From assembly GCA_964600165.1 (NCBI GenBank), contig CAZRIP010000037.1:1-29046 (forward strand): DNA of 29,046 nucleotides. Reading direction: 5' to 3'. Position 1 is the stretch's first letter. Every line of letters begins with the position of its first letter. The stretch comes from CAZRIP01 sp964600165 (lineage in GTDB: Bacteria; Elusimicrobiota; Elusimicrobia; UBA1565; UBA9628). The notes under the pieces are model-generated. The model did no database searches and was not told the DNA's origin. It saw only the letters and a list, made by a program, of their open reading frames with translations. Below are positions 7,599-13,740 of the stretch, piece by piece. The position numbers were made by a program, and so were the translations under genes.

Positions 7599-9269
7599 CT
7601 ACTTCGCGAAGACGATCTTTCCGTCGAAGATCGTCAAATCGACGCCGGCTTCGAGGAGGGCGGCGCCGGAGCGCGCGAAGAGATCGTCCGAGAAGACGAC
7701 GAGGTCCGCGAGCTTGCCGGGCCGGATCGAGCCGAGCTCGTCCTCGAGCCCGATGAGGCGCGCGGGATCGAGCGTGTAGTGCTCGACCGCGGACTCGAGC
7801 GAGACGCGCTCTTGGGAGAACCACCCTTGAGCGGGCTTGCCGTCCAGACTTTGACGCGACGTCGCCGCGAAGAGCGCCCGGCGCGGATCGAGCCGCGCGT
7901 CCGGCCAGCCGCTGCCGAAGGCGACGGTCACGCCCGCGTCCTCGAGGCTTTTCGCGGGCAGCGTCCAGCGCGCGCGATCGCCGAGGCGATTGGGAAAGAA
8001 GTTGCTTTCGGCGTCGTCGAAGACGAGCCGGTCGAACTGCAGCTCGGCCGCGGCCGAGAGAGTTTTGAGCCGCGGCAGGTCCTGAGGCGACAGGACCTCT
8101 AGCCTTTCGAGCCGGCACGGAAATTCCGGCAGCACGCGCTCATCCTCGCGCGCGCGGCGGCCCGACTTTTCGCAGGCGTCGAGCGCCAGGCGCGCGGCGC
8201 GGTCGCCGGCGGTCTGCAAGGCGACCTGAAGCCCCTGCTTATGCGCGGCCCGCACGAGAAGATCGAGCCGCAGCGCGAGATAGCGCGGCTGGCCGCGGCC
8301 GGACTCGTCGAAGTAGGGCTCGAGCAAGGCGGCGGAGCGGTCGCGCAGGTCGCCGTCCACGTCGCCGCCGACGCCCACCACCGAGACCTTGACGCGCGCG
8401 AGCGCGCGCGCCGCCGAACGCTGTTTGAGCGCGCCGGAAGGATCCTCGATGTCGCCATAGAGGAACAAGCGCGCGCAGGCGCCGCCCGACGAGACGAAGG
8501 CTTTCCAGAGCGCGATCCGATCCTCGAGCCGCGGCTCGCCGGCGCCGGGCATCGAGTCGAAGGACGTGACGCCGAGCCTGCTCGCCTCGGCGAGGGCGCC
8601 GCGCAGGGCCGCGAGCCGGCGGCTTTGCGCCGTCGGGGGGATCGCTCGCGTGGCCATGCCGACGGATTCTCCCGCGAGGATCCCGGTCGGTCGTCCGGCG
8701 GAGTCCCGGACGATTTCTCCTCCATTGAAATTTGGGGAGCGGGCCGTGATCCCCGCCCGCTCGAGCGCGAGCGAGTTGAGCCACGCGCGGCCGCCGCTCG
8801 CGTCGGAGAGGATGACGGGCCGCGTGGAGACCGCGGCGTCGAGATCCGCGCGCGTCGGGAGCTTGCCGTCTTGCAGCCGCGCGGCGTCCCAGCCTCGGCC
8901 GATGATCCAGGGATCGTCCGGATGGCTCGCCGCGTAGGAGGAGACCCGGGCCTGGACGTCCTCGAGCGAACCCGAGCCGCCGAGATCCAGCTGCTCGAAG
9001 AGCTCCGCGCCCTTGAAGAAGCGCGCGTTGGCGTCGTGGAATCCGGGCGTGACCGCGCGGCCGCCGAGCTCTATGATCCTGGTCCGCGGACCTTGGAGGG
9101 TCATGACGTCGGCGTCCGTCCCGACCGCGGCGACGCGGTCGCCGGCGACGGCCAGGGACTCGGCGTAGCGCCCGGACCCGAGGAAGACCTTGCCGTGCCG
9201 CAGGATCAGGTCGGCGGGCTCGCAGCGCGCGAATGTCGCGCCGACGAGGAGGAGGGCTCCAGCGAGCAT
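7599..9269 (-). CDS. Exported YtcJ-type amidohydrolase-fold protein, metal ligands lost
   Basis: A 556-residue protein with an N-terminal signal peptide (MLAGALLLVGATFARC) and the full layout of the Amidohydro_3/YtcJ family: an N-terminal beta segment (ADLILRHGKVF), GGRAVTPGFHDA, WIIGRGWD, LNSLALERAGI, GVTSFDSM, and a C-terminal IGLEDELGSIRPGKLADLVV. The metal-binding residues are replaced throughout. The HxH after PGF-D is N81 and R83, the family His in the IHAIGD strand is Gln (LQTAGDRA), the His of R-EH is Arg (CRLERLEVL), and GSDWP reads GSGWP. I infer a folded protein unable to bind the catalytic metals, possibly a binding protein. It is transcribed divergently from the PHP gene, with a leaderless-type promoter. 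Confidence 0.88.
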   Translation of the reverse strand: MLAGALLLVGATFARCEPADLILRHGKVFLGSGRYAESLAVAGDRVAAVGTDADVMTLQGPRTRIIELGGRAVTPGFHDANARFFKGAELFEQLDLGGSGSLEDVQARVSSYAASHPDDPWIIGRGWDAARLQDGKLPTRADLDAAVSTRPVILSDASGGRAWLNSLALERAGITARSPNFNGGEIVRDSAGRPTGILAGESVGMATRAIPPTAQSRRLAALRGALAEASRLGVTSFDSMPGAGEPRLEDRIALWKAFVSSGGACARLFLYGDIEDPSGALKQRSAARALARVKVSVVGVGGDVDGDLRDRSAALLEPYFDESGRGQPRYLALRLDLLVRAAHKQGLQVALQTAGDRAARLALDACEKSGRRAREDERVLPEFPCRLERLEVLSPQDLPRLKTLSAAAELQFDRLVFDDAESNFFPNRLGDRARWTLPAKSLEDAGVTVAFGSGWPDARLDPRRALFAATSRQSLDGKPAQGWFSQERVSLESAVEHYTLDPARLIGLEDELGSIRPGKLADLVVFSDDLFARSGAALLEAGVDLTIFDGKIVFAK

Positions 9270-9276
9270 CGGCGAG

Positions 9277-9282
9277 ATTGTA
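9277..9282 (-). promoter_or_regulatory. Extended -10 for leaderless amidohydrolase-like gene
   Basis: Minus-strand TGATACAAT (an extended -10, TG-A-TACAAT) ends 7 nt before ATG 9269. No Shine-Dalgarno lies in between. Confidence 0.5.
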
Positions 9283-9354
9283 TCAGATTCGCTCTGGGCC
9301 CTAATCCGCCGGCGTGATGCCCCGAAGGCCCACTCGCGCGCGCGGCGTTCCTTT

Positions 9355-9360
9355 TATAAT
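9355..9360 (+). promoter_or_regulatory. -10 element for leaderless PHP gene
   Basis: A perfect TATAAT, 6 nt before ATG 9367. It shares an 84-bp divergent intergenic region (between 9282 and 9367) with the amidohydrolase-like gene. No recognisable -35. Confidence 0.55.
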
Positions 9361-9366
9361 GTCCGC

Positions 9367-10962
9367 ATGCCGATCCACCGCGTCTTGGCCGCTCTGTTGT
9401 TGGCGACGTGCGCGCGGGGGGCCGAGCTCGACATCCCGCTGGACCTTCCCGCGGCGCCGACGCCGGCTCCGCTCGCCGCTCCCGAGTCGCTTCCGGCTTC
9501 GGCGATCGCCCCCATCGTCGGCAACGCCATTCCTGACGCCGCCGAGGGCGGCTCGCCGCCGCTCGCCGCCTCTTCGCTCGCGCAGCCGCTCGCCGCAGCT
9601 TCGGCCGCGCAGCCGGCCTCGGCGCAGACGCTGGCCCTCGTCGGCAACGCCATTGCTAAGGCCGACGAGGGCGGCTCGCCTCCGCTCGCCGCGGCTCAAT
9701 CAGCCTTGGACGCCGCCTTCGACGGAGAGGCCGAGCGTCCCTTCGCCAACGCGTCCGCGGGCTTTCTCGCCACGCGAGGAGAGCAAGGCCCCGCCGTCGA
9801 GGAGCGGAGCCCGGGCGAGGGCTTTACCAAAGAAACCTCTCTCCACGCGCACAGTTATTTTTCAGACGGCACGATGACTCCCGAGGCCGTCGTCGAGCGC
9901 GCGCAGCGCGAGGGCGTCAGGAAAATGGCGCTCTCGGACCACGACTCCGTCGCCGGCGTGCGGCGCGCCTGGCTGAAGGCCAAGGAGCTCGGAGTCGATT
10001 TTCACCCCGCGGCGGAATTGACGGCGCGCGGCGGCGTCCACGTCGGCGCCGTCGACATGGACATCTTCAACCCGAAGCTGACAGCCCTGCTCGACCGCGT
10101 GCGCGCGGCGCGCCACAAGCACGCGGAGGGGATGTCGGATTATCTCAACGGCGACCAAGTCGAGAGCGACCTCGAGAAGCTCGGGCGCGACTCGCGCGCC
10201 GTGAAGTCGCTCGAGGCGCTGCGCGAGTTCCGCTCTCGCGGGGGGCGGATCACCGTCGAGCAGATCGCCGCCGAGTCGAAGTACGACGAGGGCGGGACCA
10301 TCGAGATGCCGCACGTCGCGCGGGCGCTGCTGCGCGCCGGCCTCATCGCCAACGTCGACGACGCGTTCGACACGTTCTTCAAGACGCTGCCGCCTCTCAA
10401 GGACGTCCCGCCGGATCCGACCGTCGAAGAAGTCTTGGACGTCGTGCACGCCGCGGGCGGCAAGGCGTTCTTGAACCATCCGTACACGGTGCGCGGCCGC
10501 GACGACGCGGACAGGGATCGCAAGGCCTACGCCATCCTCAAGAAGGGCTTCGACGGCGTCGAGGCTTACCGCCCGAGCAACGCGACGAGCCCGGACGGCA
10601 AGCGCCGCGCCGCGGAGCGGACCGCGAAGTACGTCCGCTGGGCCGGCGAGCTCAATCTCATCGTCGGCAACGGCGCCGATTTCCACGGCGACGACACGCA
10701 CCTCAATCACATCGTCGTCTGGATGCCCGCGGAGCTCGAGGCCAAGCTCCTCGACGCGCTGCGCCCCGCGCAGCGCCAGGCGCTCGCCGCGCTCGAGCGC
10801 GCCGAGCCGCCGAGCGTCGCGCCGGGCCCGGCTTTGGGCTTGGTCGCGCGGACGCCCATGGCGACGCCGGATGCCTCGTTTCGCGGCTTGCCTTTCGCCG
10901 TTCTTCTCGCGGCGATCGTCTTGGCGAGCGCGCTGATCGCGGGCTACAACCTCATCCGCTGA
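9367..10962 (+). CDS. Exported, C-terminally anchored PHP-domain phosphoesterase
   Basis: 531 residues. There is a signal peptide (MPIHRVLAALLLATCARGAE), then an Ala/Pro-rich linker (about 20-155) holding two copies of a VGNAI...EGGSPPLAA repeat. A PHP domain of the COG0613 (YciV/TrpH-like) type follows with metal ligands present: H160 and H162 (SLHAHS), D191-H192-D193, E217 (AELTA), H371 (LNHPY) and D438/H440 (ADFHGDD). A final hydrophobic helix (about 506-527) ends in YNLIR. PHP proteins of this group hydrolyse phosphodiesters or phosphomonoesters using metal ions, for example 5'-to-3' exonuclease or nucleoside bisphosphate phosphatase. Here the domain would sit outside the cytoplasm, held by its C-terminal helix; this topology is inferred. 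ATG 9367 is chosen because TATAAT lies 6 nt upstream and the signal peptide starts here. Confidence 0.9.
   Translation: MPIHRVLAALLLATCARGAELDIPLDLPAAPTPAPLAAPESLPASAIAPIVGNAIPDAAEGGSPPLAASSLAQPLAAASAAQPASAQTLALVGNAIAKADEGGSPPLAAAQSALDAAFDGEAERPFANASAGFLATRGEQGPAVEERSPGEGFTKETSLHAHSYFSDGTMTPEAVVERAQREGVRKMALSDHDSVAGVRRAWLKAKELGVDFHPAAELTARGGVHVGAVDMDIFNPKLTALLDRVRAARHKHAEGMSDYLNGDQVESDLEKLGRDSRAVKSLEALREFRSRGGRITVEQIAAESKYDEGGTIEMPHVARALLRAGLIANVDDAFDTFFKTLPPLKDVPPDPTVEEVLDVVHAAGGKAFLNHPYTVRGRDDADRDRKAYAILKKGFDGVEAYRPSNATSPDGKRRAAERTAKYVRWAGELNLIVGNGADFHGDDTHLNHIVVWMPAELEAKLLDALRPAQRQALAALERAEPPSVAPGPALGLVARTPMATPDASFRGLPFAVLLAAIVLASALIAGYNLIR
9517..9693 (+). repeat. Two 54-bp imperfect direct repeats inside the PHP gene
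   Basis: Copies at 9517-9570 and 9640-9693 are 123 bp apart (41 codons, in frame). Both encode VGNAI-x-x-A-x-EGGSPPLAA. They lie in the low-complexity linker and probably arose by an in-frame duplication. Confidence 0.85.
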
Positions 10963-10964
10963 CA

Positions 10965-10986
10965 TCATCCGCCACGTGGCGGATGA
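10965..10986. repeat. 22-bp perfect palindrome, copy 1
   Basis: Self-complementary over 22 bp with a CACGTG centre (arm TCATCCGCCAC). It starts 3 bp after the PHP stop and lies in the 28-bp gap before the convergent permease stop. An identical copy is at 17195-17216, again just after a stop codon. It may serve as a bidirectional terminator or mRNA end-protecting hairpin; there is no T-tract. Confidence 0.7.
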
Positions 10987-10990
10987 CGAG

Positions 10991-12406
10991 CTAGATCGCC
11001 TTGAGTTTCGGCCCCTCGAAATTTTTTCGCGCGAAGCCGAAATAATAGACCAGCAGGAAGGCCAGCAGGCCCGCGAAGGTGTAGCCGGTCAGCTGGTTGG
11101 GCGGCGCGACGAATAGGACCGTGATGAACGCGGTCCACAAGACGGCGATCGCGTTGACGAGCCCGCCCCAGCTTCCCATGTTCCAAGGCCCGAGGTTCTT
11201 CCATCGGCCGCGCGCACGCTCCCGCAAAACGAGCGCGACGGGGATCACGTACGAGACGTAGAGCCCGATCGTCGAAAGCGTCACGATCACCGTGAAAGCC
11301 TTGGTGTAGAGCCCGATCAAGAACGCCAGGCCGACGGCGAGCCAGATCGCCTGGACCGGCGTGCGGCGGCGCGCGTCGACCCTCCTCCAGACGCCGGAGC
11401 CCGGCAGCCCGCCGTCGCGCGAGAAGGCGTAGATCATGCGCGCGTTGGTCGTCACCGACGAGAGGCCGCAGAACCACATCGCGGGCAGGATCGCCCAGGT
11501 GAGCCCGCGCCCGAAGCCCGCGCCCAGCGCGCGTTCGGCGACGGCGATGAAGGGATTGGCCGCGCCCGCGGCCGTCGGCAGGTCCTGAATGCCGAGCGTG
11601 ACGGCGAGCAGCAGCGCGTAGCCGACGACGCCGGAAATCCAGACGGCGTTGAAAAGCCCCCAGGGCGCGTTGCGGCGCGGGTCGAGCGTCTCCTCGGTCA
11701 CGTGCGCGGAGGCGTCGTAGCCCGTCAGCGTCCACTGCGCCTGCAGAAGCCCGAGCATGAAGGCCCACCAATACGGATAGCCGAGCGTGGAATAGCGCGT
11801 CGTGAAGGCGTAAGAGAGCGGCTGGTGGGGGGCGAAGACGCGGAACGCGACGATCACGGCGACGGTCACGGCCACGTGGTACCAGACGCTCACGTCGTTG
11901 ATCAGCGCGACGAGATGGATGCCGTAGTGGTTGATCAGGCCGTGCGTGACGAGCAGCGCCGCGTAGAGGATCAACAGCGGCGCGGCGCCGTGCCAGCCCA
12001 TCAGGTCGCAGGAGAACTGGGCGATGCCGAAGTCGATGCCGGCCGTCGTCGCGACCTGGCCGACGAAGTTGAACCACGCGGTAAACCAGCCCCAGCCCGG
12101 CCCGCCCAACAGCGACGACCAGTGATACATCGCTCCGGCCGTGGGGATCTTCGAGGCGATCTCGGACATCGAGGCCGCGACGGCGAGGGTCATCAGCGTC
12201 ACGATCGGCCAGCCGATACCGTTGACCGCCGGGCCCGCGGCCGCGAGGCCCTGCCCGTAGAGCGTGATCGCCCCGGTCAGGACCGAGATGACCGTGAACG
12301 CCACGGCGAAGTTCGCGAAGCCGCCCATGTCGCGCAGCAGCTGCTGCGCGTAGCCGAAGCCGCCGAGGTCCTGGGCGTCGCGGCGGCGCTGCGCTTCGCG
12401 GTCCAT
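10991..12406 (-). CDS. APC-superfamily amino-acid permease
   Basis: A 471-residue inner-membrane transporter with about 12 hydrophobic helices. Family landmarks are DLGGFGYAQQLLRDMGGFANFAVAFT at the N-terminus (about 13-38), the ASMSEIASKIPTAGAMYHW helix-1/2 type motif, the Gly-rich turn SLLGGPGWGWF, and GYDASAHVTEETLDP before helix 8. The last is characteristic of the GABA permease/BAT (amino acid/choline) group. A polar substrate such as an amino acid or GABA is likely; the exact one cannot be read. The ATG at 12406 is preferred over an upstream in-frame ATG at 12424 because the -10-like TAGACT would otherwise lie inside the coding region. It is divergent from trmL across a perfect palindrome. 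Confidence 0.92.
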   Translation of the reverse strand: MDREAQRRRDAQDLGGFGYAQQLLRDMGGFANFAVAFTVISVLTGAITLYGQGLAAAGPAVNGIGWPIVTLMTLAVAASMSEIASKIPTAGAMYHWSSLLGGPGWGWFTAWFNFVGQVATTAGIDFGIAQFSCDLMGWHGAAPLLILYAALLVTHGLINHYGIHLVALINDVSVWYHVAVTVAVIVAFRVFAPHQPLSYAFTTRYSTLGYPYWWAFMLGLLQAQWTLTGYDASAHVTEETLDPRRNAPWGLFNAVWISGVVGYALLLAVTLGIQDLPTAAGAANPFIAVAERALGAGFGRGLTWAILPAMWFCGLSSVTTNARMIYAFSRDGGLPGSGVWRRVDARRRTPVQAIWLAVGLAFLIGLYTKAFTVIVTLSTIGLYVSYVIPVALVLRERARGRWKNLGPWNMGSWGGLVNAIAVLWTAFITVLFVAPPNQLTGYTFAGLLAFLLVYYFGFARKNFEGPKLKAI

Positions 12407-12409
12407 GGG

Positions 12410-12439
12410 GGGCCAGTCTAGCAATTGCTAGACTGGCCC
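12410..12439. promoter_or_regulatory. 30-bp perfect palindrome carrying two divergent extended -10 elements
   Basis: All 15 base pairs are complementary around a centre at 12424/12425. Each arm contains TGCTAGACT, an extended -10. The plus copy (TAGACT 12429-12434) ends 6 nt before GTG 12441 of trmL. The minus copy (12415-12420) ends 8 nt before ATG 12406 of the permease. The symmetry puts both promoters on one element and could also form an operator for a dimeric regulator. Confidence 0.65.
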
Positions 12440-12440
12440 G

Positions 12441-12899
12441 GTGAGCGAGGCGCTCAAGGTCGTCCTTTACCAGCCCGAGATCCCGTGGAACACGGGCAAC
12501 ATCGGGCGCACCTGCGTGGCGGCGGGCGCGGAGCTGCATTTGATCGAGCCGCTCGGCTTCGACCTCTCGGAGAAGGAGATCCGGCGCTCGGGCCTCGACT
12601 ACTGGCGGCATCTCAAGCTGTTCCTTTATAAGGACGTCGCGGCTTGGGAAGCCGCGCTGCCGGCGGGCGCGCCGGTGCTCGCCTTCGCCGCGGCCGCGGG
12701 GACGCCTTATTGGGAGGCGCCCTATTCGGCCGGCTGCTGGCTGCTGTTCGGCCGGGAGTCGACGGGGCTGCCTCCGGAAGTTCTATCGCGTTATCCGTCC
12801 TATCGAATGCCCGTCCGGCCCGAGGTCCGCTCGCTGAACTTGTCGACGGCGGCCGCCCTGGCCGTTTACGAGGCCGCGCGGCGGGGCTTGGCCTCGTAA
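12441..12899 (+). CDS. trmL: tRNA (cytidine/uridine-34 2'-O)-methyltransferase
   Basis: A 152-residue SPOUT methyltransferase of the TrmL/YibK family, the minimal single-domain type that methylates the ribose of wobble position 34 in certain tRNA-Leu species using S-adenosylmethionine. Motifs are visible: motif 1 NTGNIGRTC, motif 2 LLFGRESTGLPPE, and the knotted C-terminus RSLNLSTAAALAVYEAAR. Length matches the family (about 150-160). The start is GTG 12441, 6 nt after TAGACT and without a Shine-Dalgarno, so the mRNA is predicted leaderless. About 120 bp of AT-poor sequence separate it from the next promoter, with no clear terminator. Confidence 0.95.
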   Translation: MSEALKVVLYQPEIPWNTGNIGRTCVAAGAELHLIEPLGFDLSEKEIRRSGLDYWRHLKLFLYKDVAAWEAALPAGAPVLAFAAAAGTPYWEAPYSAGCWLLFGRESTGLPPEVLSRYPSYRMPVRPEVRSLNLSTAAALAVYEAARRGLAS

Positions 12900-13006
12900 T
12901 ATTTACGAAACAGATGAGGATTACACTGCGAAGGAGCCCAGGGATAGGACTTACGGCCCCCCCGATGACAACCCCTAAGGCTCAGGCGCGGCGGGCGTCT
13001 CGGACG

Positions 13007-13012
13007 TATAGT
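13007..13012 (+). promoter_or_regulatory. -10 element upstream of a five-codon ORF and secreted protein gene
   Basis: TATAGT ends 6 nt before an ATG at 13019, the spacing used by the leaderless genes in this window. That ATG opens a five-codon ORF, not the main gene. Confidence 0.45.
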
Positions 13013-13018
13013 TCAGAG

Positions 13019-13036
13019 ATGGGGGATCGCTCATGA
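13019..13036 (+). CDS. Possible leaderless five-codon leader peptide (MGDRS)
   Basis: ATG-GGG-GAT-CGC-TCA-TGA, whose stop overlaps the ATG of the secreted protein gene (ATGA at 13033-13036). Predicted transcription starts at this ATG. The GGGGGA inside it also looks like a Shine-Dalgarno for the main gene at a 7-nt spacing, so the short ORF may be fortuitous. Confidence 0.3.
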   Translation: MGDRS

Positions 13037-13593
13037 AACTGCCGATCATCGCGGTCTTGTTGCTCCTGCCGGCGCTCTGCCGCGCGGAGAAATACTCGCT
13101 GCGCGACGAGGGGGACTTCGCGCCCGTGGGCCAGCGCGTCGAGTTCGCGGACCGCTACGGCTGGCGGGGCTACCACGTCGACTTCGACTTCGGCCTCGAC
13201 GAGACCGGCCGGGTTTTGAGCAAGGACTCCCGCCTGGTCGTCAAGATCACCAAGCGCGACGGCAAGGAGTGGTCTTACACCTGCAAGGCCAAGGGCACCA
13301 TGCCCATGACCGCCAACGTCAATTTCATGTTCGGCCAAGGAATCTCGGTCGTGGCCGAGTGCCGCATCCCCGAAAAGGAGTTCGCCAAGGCCGTCGATCT
13401 CGACCCCCAGGACGTCGGCCTGCCCAACCTCGTCTTCCAGGCCAACATCCAGGACGGCAAGGTGACGCCCGGCGCGCAGCGCGGCCTCTACTTCATGGCC
13501 GGCGGCCAGATCGAGTCGTCCGACCTCAACGCCTACGCCTCGACCGACAACGATCCGTCGAATCTGGCCGTCGTTTTCCGCTCGGCCAACTAA
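13033..13593 (+). CDS. Small secreted protein of unknown function
   Basis: 186 residues with a clear signal peptide (MKLPIIAVLLLLPALCRAEK). The mature part is mixed beta-rich sequence without a motif I recognise. It has two Cys residues (YTCKAK, AECRIP) that could form a disulfide in the periplasm, and a C-terminus ending VVFRSAN. The start ATG 13033 has GGGGGA upstream. A hairpin terminator follows about 20 bp after the stop. The gene appears monocistronic. No function is assigned. Confidence 0.8.
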   Translation: MKLPIIAVLLLLPALCRAEKYSLRDEGDFAPVGQRVEFADRYGWRGYHVDFDFGLDETGRVLSKDSRLVVKITKRDGKEWSYTCKAKGTMPMTANVNFMFGQGISVVAECRIPEKEFAKAVDLDPQDVGLPNLVFQANIQDGKVTPGAQRGLYFMAGGQIESSDLNAYASTDNDPSNLAVVFRSAN

Positions 13594-13613
13594 GTCAACC
13601 CGCGTTTTACCTT

Positions 13614-13646
13614 AGGCCCTACGTCCTAACCGGACGTGGGGCCTTT
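13614..13646 (+). terminator. Hairpin terminator after the secreted protein gene
   Basis: A 13-bp stem (AGGCCCTACGTCC paired with GGACGTGGGGCCT, one G-U pair) closes a 5-nt TAACC loop and is followed by a short TTTAACTT. The strong stem with a weak T-tract fits an intrinsic terminator. Confidence 0.65.
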
Positions 13647-13696
13647 AACTTGCGGTTTAGGCCCCATCGGCCCTCCAGGCGCTTGCGTCGCCGCCC

Positions 13697-13702
13697 TATA
13701 AT
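13697..13702 (+). promoter_or_regulatory. -10 element of the Lon-like gene
   Basis: A perfect TATAAT, 38 nt before ATG 13741, giving a leader of about 30 nt with AAGGAG at 13728-13733 (7-nt spacing). No convincing -35 is visible. Confidence 0.5.
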
Positions 13703-13740
13703 CCATGGATAGCCGCTCTCAACAGCCAAGGAGAATGTAG

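Noticed and set aside
13705..13740. A mini-ORF (MDSRSQQPRRM) ending right before the Lon-like ATG
   Set aside because: Its ATG is only 2 nt after the TATAAT, so it would not be in the transcript. The AAGGAG within it serves the Lon-like gene.
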